64,000 nucleotides of DNA from the NCBI GenBank assembly GCA_907165065.1, contig OU015524.1, positions 29,822,795 to 29,886,794 on the forward strand, read 5' to 3'. Positions 33,901-45,548 of this stretch are shown piece after piece; position 1 is the stretch's first letter, and every line of letters begins with the position of its first letter. Source of the DNA: Caprimulgus europaeus. Its lineage: Eukaryota; Chordata; Aves; Caprimulgiformes; Caprimulgidae. Under the pieces are notes generated by a model. The model made no database searches, was not told where the DNA came from, and was given only the letters and a program-made list of their open reading frames with translations. A program made the translations under genes and the position numbers.

Positions 33901-36900
33901 ATTACAGATTTTTTTTAAAAAAAGCTTAGAGACAGTCCCTGAAGTGAGGCAGGAAGATTCAAGAAACAGGCAAACAGTTATGCTCCCCATGGGGCATCTA
34001 CCATGCCGACTGCACTGACTACGTGACAAGGCAAACAAACAAGCTATCGCCTGCTCCATGCTTCACTTCTACAGGGCTATAGTCCCCCAGGTTTCCTTCC
34101 TCAAGGGTTGAGGGAGCCCAAGCTCTTCCAAAAGAGCTTTATTCACCCTCCCACAGCATCCTGGGATCAAGACAGCATGAAGTTGGGCACTTATCTCCTA
34201 TTCTCTTTTCCAGATAGGCTGGCCTCAATGGGAAAACCGCCTTTACCTCTTCCTTGTCTTTTGCCTCCATGTAACCACACTCAAAGTGAGGGCTGGTTTC
34301 TACCCTGAGGAAAGAAACTATAGCTACCATAAACCTGTGTCTCCTTCCCAAATCCAGAAAAGTCCCATAGCTGTAGAAGAGCCAATTACAAAGCTAAAAA
34401 TCTAAGAGTAATCCATTTATACGAGTCAGGCCAGAGCAAACTTCTTTCCCTTCCTGTGTCTGTGCTCAGTATTGCTGTACCCTATTGCAGGTGCTTGGCA
34501 TCTCCTGTACTTATCACCTGAAGGAAGTAAACACACAGTATCCAGTGATGTGCACAAGTTATCCAGCCACTCTGTGCAGCATTTCACTGGCTTGCCAATT
34601 GGCGCATTGAATTCTTACGAGCTCTGTTCCAGCAGCTCTCCTCACATCTGAACTCAGCAAACTTCCAAGTAACACTTGCTAACATTTTTTTTTTCTTATT
34701 TTATGTACATGGTTGGAAACTGCCATAGTATTTTTAAAATGCCATTCTTTGAGAAAAAGTGTTCTTAACAATCATCTCATCAACAGTATTTTACTACCAT
34801 GCCAAGCAACATGAGTTAGGCCCTGGAATCTTTGGCATTGCCCACATGCTTAAGCTTCCACTCCTGTTTAATTTCAATTCTGTCCACTTAGGATCTTTGC
34901 TTCTGTGCGACAGGCTGAAACCTTTACATGGAGCCTTCACACTAGACCCTTGATCCCCTACTCAAGGGAATCAAAACTCTTCTGCCTGTCCATCTCTCAA
35001 ATAGCAGCAGGTAGCATGAAACATCATTGCTTGAAACACCTGAATTCTCTTTGCTTCACACACTGAGGAAGCACTAAAGCTTTGCTTCTCCACAAAACCC
35101 AGAACGGTTACAGTGTGTTCCTCAAAAGTACTTCCACTTAAAAAATAAAGAGGACTTTGCAGAGCTATTACGCTGTCCAGTGAAGAAGAGATGAAACTAT
35201 TTAAATCATTGCTATTGTAGATAAACATATCTCCCAGGTCTACTCCCAAATAGTTTGGCATCAGTTTTGTTCTCAGTTCTTTTGTTCCCATCACTTCTAT
35301 TCTCTGCATTCAGTGCAGAGCTCCACAACGCACTAGAGCTATCCTGAGGGCTGTAAATAGCACCCTTCTCCCTGCTTGTCAGCTACTCATTAAAATAGTG
35401 CCAGTGTAGCTTGGTGTTGGGCCACACCAGGAATAGAGAATGACAGAGTAGCTCTTATTATACACTTCACTGTACAGAATCTTAATATGGATATGCACAA
35501 AATAGAGCAAGGACGTAATCGTTCCTGTGGTCTCTCTCCCCAAACAGTTCTAGGCTGCATGTAGAACATAAGTAGAGCGAGGCTTTAAAGGCTTTATTAT
35601 GTTAAAGAGCAATCCAGGTCTCATTTATGAGACTGATACTCTCTACAACCTCCCTATTTATGCAAAGATACAATCCATTAAAAGGAATCCAGGTGGCATA
35701 AGCAACTACTTGCAGAAAGAAAAGTTTAATAACAGTTTAAAAGTAATTAGATTCAAAAACCCTCCCTACCCCTTGCTATAACCAAACGAATGCCATTCTA
35801 GCAAACTTAAATCTCATAACCTTACTACATTAAGTCACATAAAACCCTCATAAATAGAGAAATATAGATCCAAATGTCAAAGTCTACTGCACCTTACAAC
35901 TCAATCAAATAGATCCTTCTACCTGAAGGTACAGTATTTAAAAAAACCACAACAAAGAACCAAACAAACACAACCCTACCATCACACATATATTTAGAAA
36001 TTAATTTCATTTCAGTAACTGAAAAAAAAAAATCCCTTTCCAGCAGAAAAGGACATGGAAATTTCTGAAGCTCTTTTCCAGTTAATCTAAAGTAATGTGT
36101 TTCTTTCAGAAAGGAAATCTGCCTGTGCAGGAAGCTCCTCAAACTTTGCTCTGCAGCCTCTACTTTTCTAGCATGAAGAAAACAGCAAGTATAATAGAAT
36201 TTTGCATTTTAGCTTCTCCTTAAATCACACAGTAGTAGCCAAAGGACAGTTTATTATAACACCATGCATCTGGGGCAGACCACAAAAAGCACTACAAATG
36301 CCACATGACGAGTGAATTTCAGACCATTACCAGTAGCAGCAAAATGGCCCACTTCAACAATTATATGTAGGCTCTCAACAGTTTGATTTTGCCTGTCATT
36401 TTAAGACACTTCCGTTGCATGCTAGAATAACACCCTAAGAAGAAATCAAAGTGCTAGCATACTGTCAGCAGCAAAGGGGAAAAAATACTATGCAGACAAA
36501 TGGTAGAGACCTGTGTGGAAATTGTTCTATCACTCCAGAAGGTCTTTATCATCTGTAACAACTAAGTTGTACTTTAAAATATAAATCCAACTTACTGTAA
36601 TCTGCTCAAGGCTAAAACCTTGGAGAACTCCCAGACACTTTTGCTCAGAAAAGCTGGTGCAGCAGATTTCCAAGGACTTTTCCTGCACAAAGTCAGTCAG
36701 GACTGCCTGGGAAAGGAGTCGCAGACACAAATCAGGAGACTCCAGTGCTAACTGGAAAATTACAGACAGAAAGGGCGAGACATACAGGGTACACACGTAG
36801 AGGAAAACAGTCCCAATACTAATCAGAAAAGAAAAAGGTATAAGACTAGTAGGAGTACCACCTACTGCTACTACTTACAGAACTACTATCAAAGAGGAAC

Positions 36901-38022
36901 AGCACCAAGGCTGTGCCCTTAGAAAGCACACCTTCCTCCAAGCCTGTTCCTATAACTAGTGGTCCCACTGAGGAAACGGAACAACCTGCATTTTGAAGCA
37001 GCTTGTCAATGAATCAGAAGAGGTGTGCACAGGAAGGGAGGAGACAAACAGTTCCCACGCATTTTTGTAAACCACTTATCTCAAACCACCTATGAAAACA
37101 GACAGCACTATCCAAAATCGGGGGATACTGGTTCCGATTCAGTAACAGACTGTTACACCATGTGCAGCTACTCCTTTTCTCCAGTCCACCAAACCAGCCA
37201 TCCCATTCAGCATAATTAAATGGGATGTCTTCAGTGCTGAAAGACACAGAAGACGCACATCTGTTCTGCATGGCAACAGCCACAGCAGTTTATCACACCA
37301 GTAATGCTCATTTCAGTCTTGCAGACACAAGGGGAGTTGAGAGTAAAGCACTGTTTGTTGCTTTGTGACTCACTGCCACCCAAATCACTGCTTTTCGGCC
37401 CAAGAAAGTGACCAAGCTTAAAATACACTTCATATCCTTTGAAGCCTTATTCTTCCCCAGACAACACCCTACCTTCCTCAGGTCTATTGTCAGTACTAAA
37501 GAGGACAGACTAACCGAGCCGTTTCCCCCTCTCTGCCTGGGAAGGGCACCAGTTCCCAGGCAGAACGACGGGAATAAGCCACCTCACAAGCCCCTTCCTG
37601 CCCCCAGGAAGGCGGGGCGCACCGCAGGCATCCCCGCGGAGGCTGGGAGCCCCGCACCCTCCCGCCCCAGTCCCAGGCCCAGGCCAGGGGGTACCCCGGC
37701 CCCCCCGGGTCGCTGCCGCCCGCAGCCGCGGTCCCGCTCAGCCGTCCCCCGCGGCTCTCGCAAAGCGGGGCCCCGGGCACCATTTCGGGGCGAGGGGACA
37801 CCCAGCAGCCCTTTTCCCCCGGGCTGAGGGAGAGGCACGGAGTAGAAACGGAGACCCAGGAAGAAAACGGCTCGTTTCCACCTGAACAACCGAGACAACA
37901 GGAAACCCCTCGCCTGCCGGCGCGGCACGGAGGGTGCCGGGGCCAGCGCAGCCCCGCAGGCCGCTCCCCGCCCTGCCTCACCCATGCCCTCGGCCCGGGG
38001 CGGGAGGCTCCCCAGACGTTAC
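30940..38022 (-). other. SRBD1 intron 1 (7 kb)
   Basis: It spans from the strong acceptor before the start codon to the CpG-island donor. It is mostly AT-rich without recognisable repeats. GC rises sharply right of about 37540, where the intron enters the CpG island. Confidence 0.5.
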
Positions 38023-38110
38023 CCCCTGCAGCCGGCTGCCGCGTTTGAAAGGGCCGCCAGGGCAGCCATGGCGGAGCCGCCCGCCCGACGCGCCGCGGGG
38101 AGGAGCAGGA
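38023..38110 (-). other. SRBD1: Putative noncoding exon 1 of SRBD1 (5' UTR)
   Basis: Exon 2 begins exactly at the start codon behind a strong acceptor, so a 5' UTR exon must lie upstream. The CpG island is the obvious place. A candidate donor (CAGGGG|GTAACG, GT at 38022-38021) lies here; a second candidate (CATGG|GTGAGG, GT at 37981-37980) is 41 nt further downstream. The 5' limit given is a guess. An ATG in strong context (CCGCCATGG) at 38069 lies inside. It reads 15 codons to the first donor in a frame different from SRBD1. Confidence 0.4.
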
Positions 38111-38317
38111 AGCGGCAGCTGCGCCGCGCCGCAGGAAGCGGGCACCGGAGCGGGGCGGGGCGGGCCGGGCGGCGGCTCCGCCCACTGCCCCGCCCCGTCT
38201 CCACCGCCCAGGGGCGCCCGCCAGAGCCGGGGGCGTTTCTGAGCGGAGCCGGGCGGTCCCTGGTGTCCGCTGCCCGCCGCCCTTCCGCCGCCGGCAGGAC
38301 CCAGCCGCCCGGGCGGG

Positions 38318-38337
38318 CCGCCACCAGGTGGCGCTGG
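38318..38337 (+). promoter_or_regulatory. Near-consensus CTCF site
   Basis: CCACCAGGTGGCGCT (38321-38335) in a GGCCG..GGA context matches the CTCF core consensus CCACNAGGGGGCGCT with one change in the G run. It lies about 300 bp upstream of the presumed SRBD1 start, on the intergenic side, with the motif reading plus (towards the downstream gene). Confidence 0.7.
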
Positions 38338-38660
38338 ACGCCGGAGCGGCGGCGCGGGCCGGGGTCCTGAGGGGAGGGGAGCAGCGGGTGGTTTGTGGGC
38401 CGAGCCCGAGGCCTGTGGCGGAGGGGAAGCCTTCCTCCGGAGGGAGGGAGGGCGGAAGCCGGCCCGCCCGTGGAAGTGTGGGTGTCTCTTCCGCACCTCA
38501 GCAGACCTGAGCGAAGGGTCCGGTGAAGCCAGGTCTCCTCGCTCCCCGCCTCCCCAGACGTTGCAGAATTCTCGGGGGGTCGTTGCAGGACTCTCCGCAG
38601 CAACACTGCACACCGGGGCCTAACGCGCCCTGGAGGTGCCTCAGGTGCAGCGCGGTGACG

Positions 38661-41600
38661 GTGTTGGGTGCTGGCTATCGCTCCCCGTTTCCCCTCGTGC
38701 AATTTGCAGTAGGCTCCCCCTTTCTGCCCCCTTCTCCCGCTGTTCCGTGGGACGAGAGGGTGAGGGCTGCGGGGCCAGCGTCCCTGCGCCTGCTGCAGGG
38801 CGGGGTCAGCGACCTTTCACTTAAACTAAGGGCAGAGAGTGGAGACGCAGAATGTCTAGGTTCACTTTTTGTTTTATGGGAGTTTGAAAGGTGTTAGAAA
38901 CATTTCCACTGCTTCTGCTAGATAAAAAAATCCCACTGTTAAATCGGGTTTGTTATTTTTCACAGGGGTATTGGGATGCAGAAATCACTGTTGTGTGAAG
39001 CTGAGATATTTTATCAAAGGTGCTCACAGAAGACAGAAATAAATACATGCTCTTTGTCTCAGCCCACTGAGTAAGTACAAGCATGTAGATCCAAGCATAC
39101 AAAAAATGTTCCTGGTCCTTTCCCCATGCAGACTTGAACTTCCATTGTTTTTCCTTCTAACTATAAACATTTGCACTCTAGTGCTAGAAAAAGTGTCCAA
39201 GTGTCAGTCACCCATCTTAAGTTGCATATAAAGTTATGCTTCCCTGAAATCTCTTCATCTATTCCTTTTTCATCTGTATCTACTAAATTAACATTCAGCA
39301 AGGATCCTGTGAAGTCCGTCTCTTGCTTAAAAGTTTAATGGGTTGGTTTCTGGAGCCATGGCTAGAAGGGTGGAGCAAGTAGGCTGTTACATTAAAGCTG
39401 CCTTTCGAGCTTCCATTACCCTAAAAGGTCTTCTGCTTTGTATCATAAATATTTGTAACTTGTGGTCATAACTACCAGCCAGCTGTCCTCCAGCCTTGGA
39501 ACAGCAACATCTTAAATGTAACTAAGGTGTAATAAACTGAAATAATTCATAATTTTTCATCTTGACTTTATAATAAATGTGTGTTTAACGGTCTGGAATG
39601 ACTTTAAACACAATATGTTCAATGTAGTCTCTCGCTTTCTGTGGAGTTTACCTGACCTCTATAGCTTTCAGAGGCCTGAAGAGAAACTTATGCACATACT
39701 TGTCTTTCCTCATGGGGTTGTATCTCTGGTGCCAAATCTTCAGCTGATATAAACTGTCACAGCTCTGTTGATTTAAATAGGGCCTGTGATTTACACAAGT
39801 TGTGGATCTGACTCACAGACCTCAATAGGACTGTTCACATATTTAAAGGTAATCGAGTGTGTAAGTGTTTGCAGGCTTGGAGCTGATTCACTTGGAATTT
39901 TGTCCTGGTAAGAGCTGAGCAAAGGGTAGTTTAGTCTAATACTAAGACAGTATCCATTGCTAAAATTGAGCTTGTTGTAATTTAACCAGATAATGTCATA
40001 CATAGGAAAAAATGTTAAAACCTCAGTTTTTCAGCTGAAACATCATCATTTATAATAGGTAAGGTTCTGATTTTTTTTGCATTTCAGATCAGATGCTGCT
40101 CTGTTGCTAATATGAAAAGAACATTTAGATATAGGAACTCAGTGCACTGTATAGCTAAGGACAAAAGATTGTGACTATTAAATTATACTAAAATAATATT
40201 TAAATACTTGGTCTGATTAAATTTTATAATACTTACAGTGAAACTTTGTGCAGAATATAAAAATACCGCCTGTGCTATCTGACTCCTTTGATGCACTGCA
40301 TTAAAATTCCTATGTCTAAGTACATATCATGGCGTCAACTTTATTTCTCTTCTATTAATAGTTTGAAATTAGGTCACTGTTCTTGTAAGGATGGTCTAAG
40401 CCTGTACAACTGATTTTAAAGAAATTACCTGTATAAAAATCTGTGGGGATTTTTTCCTTATGCTCGCCTACGGTGACACCGTTCTTTATCTATAATCAGT
40501 AATTTTACTGTCTGTTCTGGCATATGCATTCTGTGCTGGCAGGTTTTTTTAGATTTGTTTATAGTGACCCCTGCTGCAAAAGATTAAGACTGACGTTTCT
40601 CTAAATGTTTAAGAGGCATTTACCCAATTATTTCAGAGTTCAGTTCAAAAGAACCAATTAGTTGTAAATTTGACTTAAGTATATAAAATTTGAAACTCCC
40701 TAGTTTGCATAATTTTAAATTAAATTCTTTTAATCATACAAGGCTTTTTTTTCCTCTCTTACATGTGTAGGATTTACTTATAATGCAATGTGATATAGTT
40801 ACAAAGTGCAATAGCTTTTCATGTCCCAAATGCAATGCGTGTTCTTTGTGTTATTGTTCTTTGATAAGGGCTAGACCTGACACCAATAACCTTTGTCTGA
40901 ACTGCTGCACGTTAATGTTTTCAGAGCTCCACTCAGGAAAGCACATGGTTACATTTATCTCTGTTCAGAATAGCAAAATAGTAAAAAAACAGATTAAGGC
41001 ATAGGACTAAGTTTAAACACAGACTACCCCTTAACTTTCAGAAGGACTTAAGTGTCAGTCTCTTCCATTATTGCCCTGGATAGAATGCTTTCTGAAGCTT
41101 GGGCTTAAAAATTCCTTTAAAAAGGTGTGAGTATGTGCTCTTTTACAAGTAAAAGACCCACCTATGCTCTGTGCTGGCCAAAAGCTGTGTAGCCATAGCT
41201 AGTGCAGCACTTTTAACCTGAATTAGTGAACCCTGCTAACAGAGAGTGTATGAGCTGCAGCTTTATGCTGTTATAGCTTCCTAGCAGTCTGCAGGAAGAC
41301 TTTTGCTTGCAAAAGACACTCCATGTATAACCATGATAAAACCTCTCATCTAGATATTAGTATAAATGTTATCATACAAATATATATGCCTGGTATGTTT
41401 TTTCAAAGCTGTGTTTAAAGAGTATTATTTAGGCTGCAAAGCCAAGCAAAAAGCCACGCTTAGAACTCCCTGTGTAATCTTTATACTGCCCTTTCTACAA
41501 ATACGTACTGATGAAGAGAGGCATCCCATGGAAAACTGTGAGACTATCGTAGTGAAATAACCACAAGGAGGCAGAATTAAACTCTGTCTCTTTCCCCTCT

Positions 41601-43717
41601 ACTTAGTCTTTCGTGTTGCATTCTCAGTAGCATTCTCATATGGCTGAGTGCAATTTTGTAACTAACTGATAGAAAGATAAAAGCTAAATTAAGTGGAGTT
41701 GTCCCGTATCCTATATTACCTGTGGAGATTGAATCCTGTATCTTTTCCACAGTATAAAATATATAAAAACAGTAAAAATTGTCTTTTTACTGTAGGGTGA
41801 TGGGTTATGGGTCCTAACAGTAGTCAGTGGGAAGAAACTCAGCATAGCTGCATTTCTTTCTCTTTTTCTGGGAGCTGGAAAATTAATGCCACCTGAAAGG
41901 TCAGGAAGGGAGGTGAGCCAGTGGGGCAATGAGCTGGGTCTTCCTTTCTGCTCCTTGAGAACTAGAGGAACTTTGTCCTTTGCAGTGTTCCCAAAAATTT
42001 GCTGTTGGGGGCAGATGCTGGATTATTTATCATATGAGAGCACAACCTGGTTCTTGGCCACATTGCAGGAGCGTGCTGAGGGTCATATGGTTCGTACTCA
42101 GGCTTCATAAAGAATGTAATCCATACTCCTGTTTCCTACCTCAACACTTTGGCAGCTCATGAGTTATCTTCAGCCATTACTCCTGCTTTGGTGGTGGTGT
42201 GAGCTGAACCATGAGATGTTCATGTATTTTGTTATCATCTTGGCAGAGTGAAAAGAAATTTCCTTAGGAGTACAACTGGGAGAAGAGAACTGGTGATTTT
42301 TAACAGTCCGTTTCTCAACAAAACCTGACAATATGTAATGACATAAAGGTGTATGTACATAGAGGAGGCCAAGAAGACAGGAGAACTCTGCTGGTGCCCT
42401 TAGCTTGTCAGACACCAGAAGGCCCCAGTCCAAAAGTAAGATAACTGCATGAACCTAAGCTAATGAGCACTGCTGAGAGGCAGGGTATGTTAGTTTGGGC
42501 ATGGTGCCACATTAACATGACTCTACATCTTCCAGACGGAAGCTAGCTTATGTCTGGGCAGCTCAGAGCATCAGCAGAGCTTGCTTCTATCTGTCTGCAC
42601 CTGTCTGCATGGCTTTGCAGAAGAAAAAAAGCAGCAATTTCCCAATTAATTAGCAAAGGCCTTTTGCAAACAATGCGGGTATAAGAGCATCTACCAAAAA
42701 AAAAAAAAATCTGCTTCAAAACCTTTTCAATTTCTCTTTGTCTACAAGGCCTAGAAGAACATGGGCAGTGTTGAGTCTACTGTCCATCTTGCCAATATGC
42801 TCTCAAAGTGCTTTTGTAATCCCCATCTGGTTTTGTTTTCTTCTGTTTCTTCTTGCCTTATATTTGTATTGAACGCTCTCTGAGAGAGAGACCAGAGAGA
42901 GAGACCATCTCACTGCCTGTGTTTTTACAAAAATACAGTGTGATGGCATCCTCTTCTGTGCCTCTGACTCCTAATCATTGTTGTGTGCCCAGCAGTGATA
43001 TGGGTGATCTATATTAAGTAACCATTTGATTTGTGACTGATAGAAATGTCAATCAGCAGCAGAAGAAATCTGTCAGGAAATAGTTTGCACTGCATTCATA
43101 TTTTCTACTTGCCAGCTGGGCAAAACACCAAAATTTTTATTTTGAGTGGTGGTGAGCGATTGTAAATGGAAGCTCCATGTCGCTGTTACTTTTGCCACTA
43201 CTGCAAGCTTATTGCTTTGGTCAGATAGTTAGACCCTGCCCTTAGCCTATGCCCTGCCTATGCAGAATACTAATGTGACCTCCACCACTGCAGACTTTGA
43301 AAGCCCCACAGTCTTTACAGTATTTGTCATGATGCCTTCTCAGAATGAGGATCCTCTATGCTCAGATACTAAATTCCACCTTGAAGAAGACACTGCAGCA
43401 AACTTTCTTAGTCCAACACCTACTGAATCTACAGGCCATTGCTGTGTGATTGCTCTGTACGTCTACAGCAGCTCTTTGTGTGTGGATGATGCAGGATGTA
43501 TGGTCCGTATAATGTAGAGTCTATGCCCATACAGGATGAAATAGCTATTGTCAGTCTGTTTGAAGAGCTTCTGAATTGCTCCAGAAAGCACTGGTATTTA
43601 TCCTCACAGCCTTGCTGTTTCCCAGTTGTGAAGGACAAAGGCACAGACAAATTATGTGCCTTGTGCAAAGGTAGAGAACCATATCCTGCATTTTCAAAAT
43701 CCATTGGTATTCCATGC
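38661..43717. other. Intergenic DNA
   Basis: AT-rich intergenic sequence with no supported gene. A GAGAGA-type simple run sits at about 42880-42906 and an A run at about 42696-42710. I recognised no interspersed element with confidence. Confidence 0.6.
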
Positions 43718-44323
43718 TGTGGTGGTTTCACCCTTTTGATTTTGCAGCCAAACACAGCCTGCTCTCTCACTCTGTCCCCCTCCAGGGAGTAGGGGAGAGA
43801 ATTGGAAATAAAAGGGCAAGGAGACTCATGGGTTGAGATAAAAACTATTTACTAATTAAAATAAAATTATAACAACAGCAAGAAGAGAACATACAAATGA
43901 GTGATGCACAGTGCAATTGCTCACCACCCGCCAACTGATGCCCAGCCCGTGCCAGCCAGCAATCCCAGAGCTGAGACAGTCCCGAAACTGAAACCCCAGA
44001 AGAGCGAGCCCGAGTGATCCCCGAGAGAATACCCCGTCTTCTGGTCAGCCCTGGTTAATATACTGACATGACAGGATATGATATGGAATATTTCATTGGC
44101 ACATCCAAATACCAGTTCTGGGTTTTGTTCTTTACTGCCCCCCCCCCCCCCCCCAGTCCTGATGCAGCTGTGAACTAGTCAGACACGGTGGTCTTGAGCT
44201 CCAGCAGCAACTCATAACATTAGTACCTTATCAACATTCTTCTCATAACAAATCCTACACTGAAAACACAACTATTCTAACTGCTAAGAAGAAAATTAAC
44301 TCTATCTTAGCAAAACCAGGACA
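43718..44323 (-). mobile_element. Solo LTR of an endogenous retrovirus, minus orientation
   Basis: On the minus strand it runs TGTCCTGGTTTT...AACCACCACA, a well-known avian LTR pattern (from memory). The TATATTAA-like box (about 44060) and the following 'gtgagcaattgcactgtgca' (about 43907-43926) stand in LTR order. Flanks are CATGC (43713-43717) and CTTGC (44324-44328), a 5-bp duplication with one mismatch, implying some age. A 17-base C run (44138-44154) sits inside. No internal retroviral genes flank it. Confidence 0.88.
44138..44154. repeat. Homopolymer (C)17
   Basis: An uninterrupted run of 17 C inside the solo LTR. It is prone to length error and to G-quadruplex formation on the minus strand. 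Confidence 0.9.
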
Positions 44324-44779
44324 CTTGCATGATGTCACTGTACAGCTGCAGAGAGGAAGATAGTGTGGCTCTTCTCCCAATTGATCCAGCAACTGTCTTG
44401 CAGAATTACTCCTGAAGTTCTGTTACGTGCTGGTATCTCCTGTCTATATACATAAGGGAATAGAAAAAAGTACTAAGTCTTGGAAGGAAGGTGAGGGATA
44501 CTAAAGGATGTTTAGACTGAAGTGTATTTTTCCTGGGTTACTATATGCATCTGTTTCAAAAGAGAAGTTCTCTTCAGAATCAGAAGCAAACAGTGGCTTG
44601 GGGCGTGCTAGCGGGCAATTCTACTTCTGTAGAGGTCATTTAGACCCATATCATTCTATGATTTCTGATTTCTGTAAATAAGCACGCTCAAGATTATAGT
44701 TAACTTTTTTCTAGGCTGCAACAGTTTTTTTGAAAAAGTCACATTTGTGGGAACTAGCACTAAGGAACTTCACTCAAAG

Positions 44780-45548
44780 TGGCAGGAAAAACCCCAGGTT
44801 CCAGTATAGATTGGGAAATGATCTCCTAGAGACCAGTGTAGGGGAAAAGGACCTGGGGGTCCTGGTGGACAGCAGGATGACCATGAGCCAGCCCTGTGCC
44901 CTTGTGGCCAGGAAGGCCAATGGCATCCTGGGGTGCATTAGAAGGGGTGTGGTTAGTAGGTCAAGAGAGGTTCTTCTTCCCCTCTACTCTGCCCTGGTGA
45001 GAGGCAACATATTGTGGAATATTGTGTCCAGTTCTGGGCCCCACAGTTCAAGAAGGACAGGGAACTGCCTGAGAGAGTCCAGCGAAGAGCCACCAAAATG
45101 ATTAAGGGAGTGGAGCATCTCCCTTATGAGGAAAGGCTGAGGGAGCTGGGCCTCTTTAGCTTGGAGGAGGCTGAGGGGGGACCTTATTAATGTTTATAAA
45201 TATTTGAAGGGTGAGTGTCAGCAGGATGGAGCCAGGCTCTTCACAGTGATGTCCAATGATGGGACAAGGGGCAATGGGTGTAAGCTGGAACACAGGAGGT
45301 TCCGCTTAAACTTCAGAAGGAACTTCTTTACTGTGAGAGTAACAGAGCACTGGAACAGGCTGCCCAGGGAGGTTGTGGAGTCTCCTTCTCTGGAGACATT
45401 CAAGACCTTCCTGTGTGAACTCATCTAGGTGTTCCTGCTCCGGCAGGGGGATTGGACTAGGTGATCTTTCAAGGTCCCTTCCAATCCCTAATATTCTGTG
45501 ATTCTGTGATTCTGTGATTCTGTGATTCTGTGATTCTGTGATTCTGTG
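44780..45548 (+). mobile_element. CR1 LINE 3' fragment with seven terminal octamers
   Basis: The 5'-truncated CR1 starts within the reverse transcriptase C-terminal part (translation LETSVGEKDLGVLVDSRMTM, then the ..RKANGILGCIRRG.. segment). It runs through the 3' UTR (sense 'gattggactaggtgatcttt', 'ggtcccttccaatcccta') to seven perfect ATTCTGTG copies (45493-45548). The frame breaks near 45090. The 5' edge is approximate. Confidence 0.93.
45493..45548 (+). repeat. (ATTCTGTG)7 CR1 3' terminal repeat
   Basis: Seven uninterrupted 8-bp units. CR1 copies usually end in only two to four such units. Confidence 0.95.

Larger units (their letters stand above)
37550..38660. promoter_or_regulatory. 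SRBD1: CpG island, SRBD1 promoter
   Basis: An abrupt switch from AT-rich intron to GC-rich, CpG-dense DNA (GCGG, CGCC and GGGGCGGGG boxes, e.g. at about 38155-38166). There is no TATA box, as is typical of housekeeping genes. It lies at the expected 5' end of minus-strand SRBD1. A palindromic GCAGCCATGGCGG (about 38062-38074) fits a YY1-type element close to a transcription start. Long open frames across both strands here reflect the lack of stop codons in GC-rich DNA. Confidence 0.85.

Noticed and set aside
37496-38702. Long open frames (up to 229 codons) on both strands across the SRBD1 CpG island
   Set aside because: GC-rich DNA lacks stop codons. The frames overlap in all phases, are Pro/Arg/Gly/Ala-rich and have no domain.
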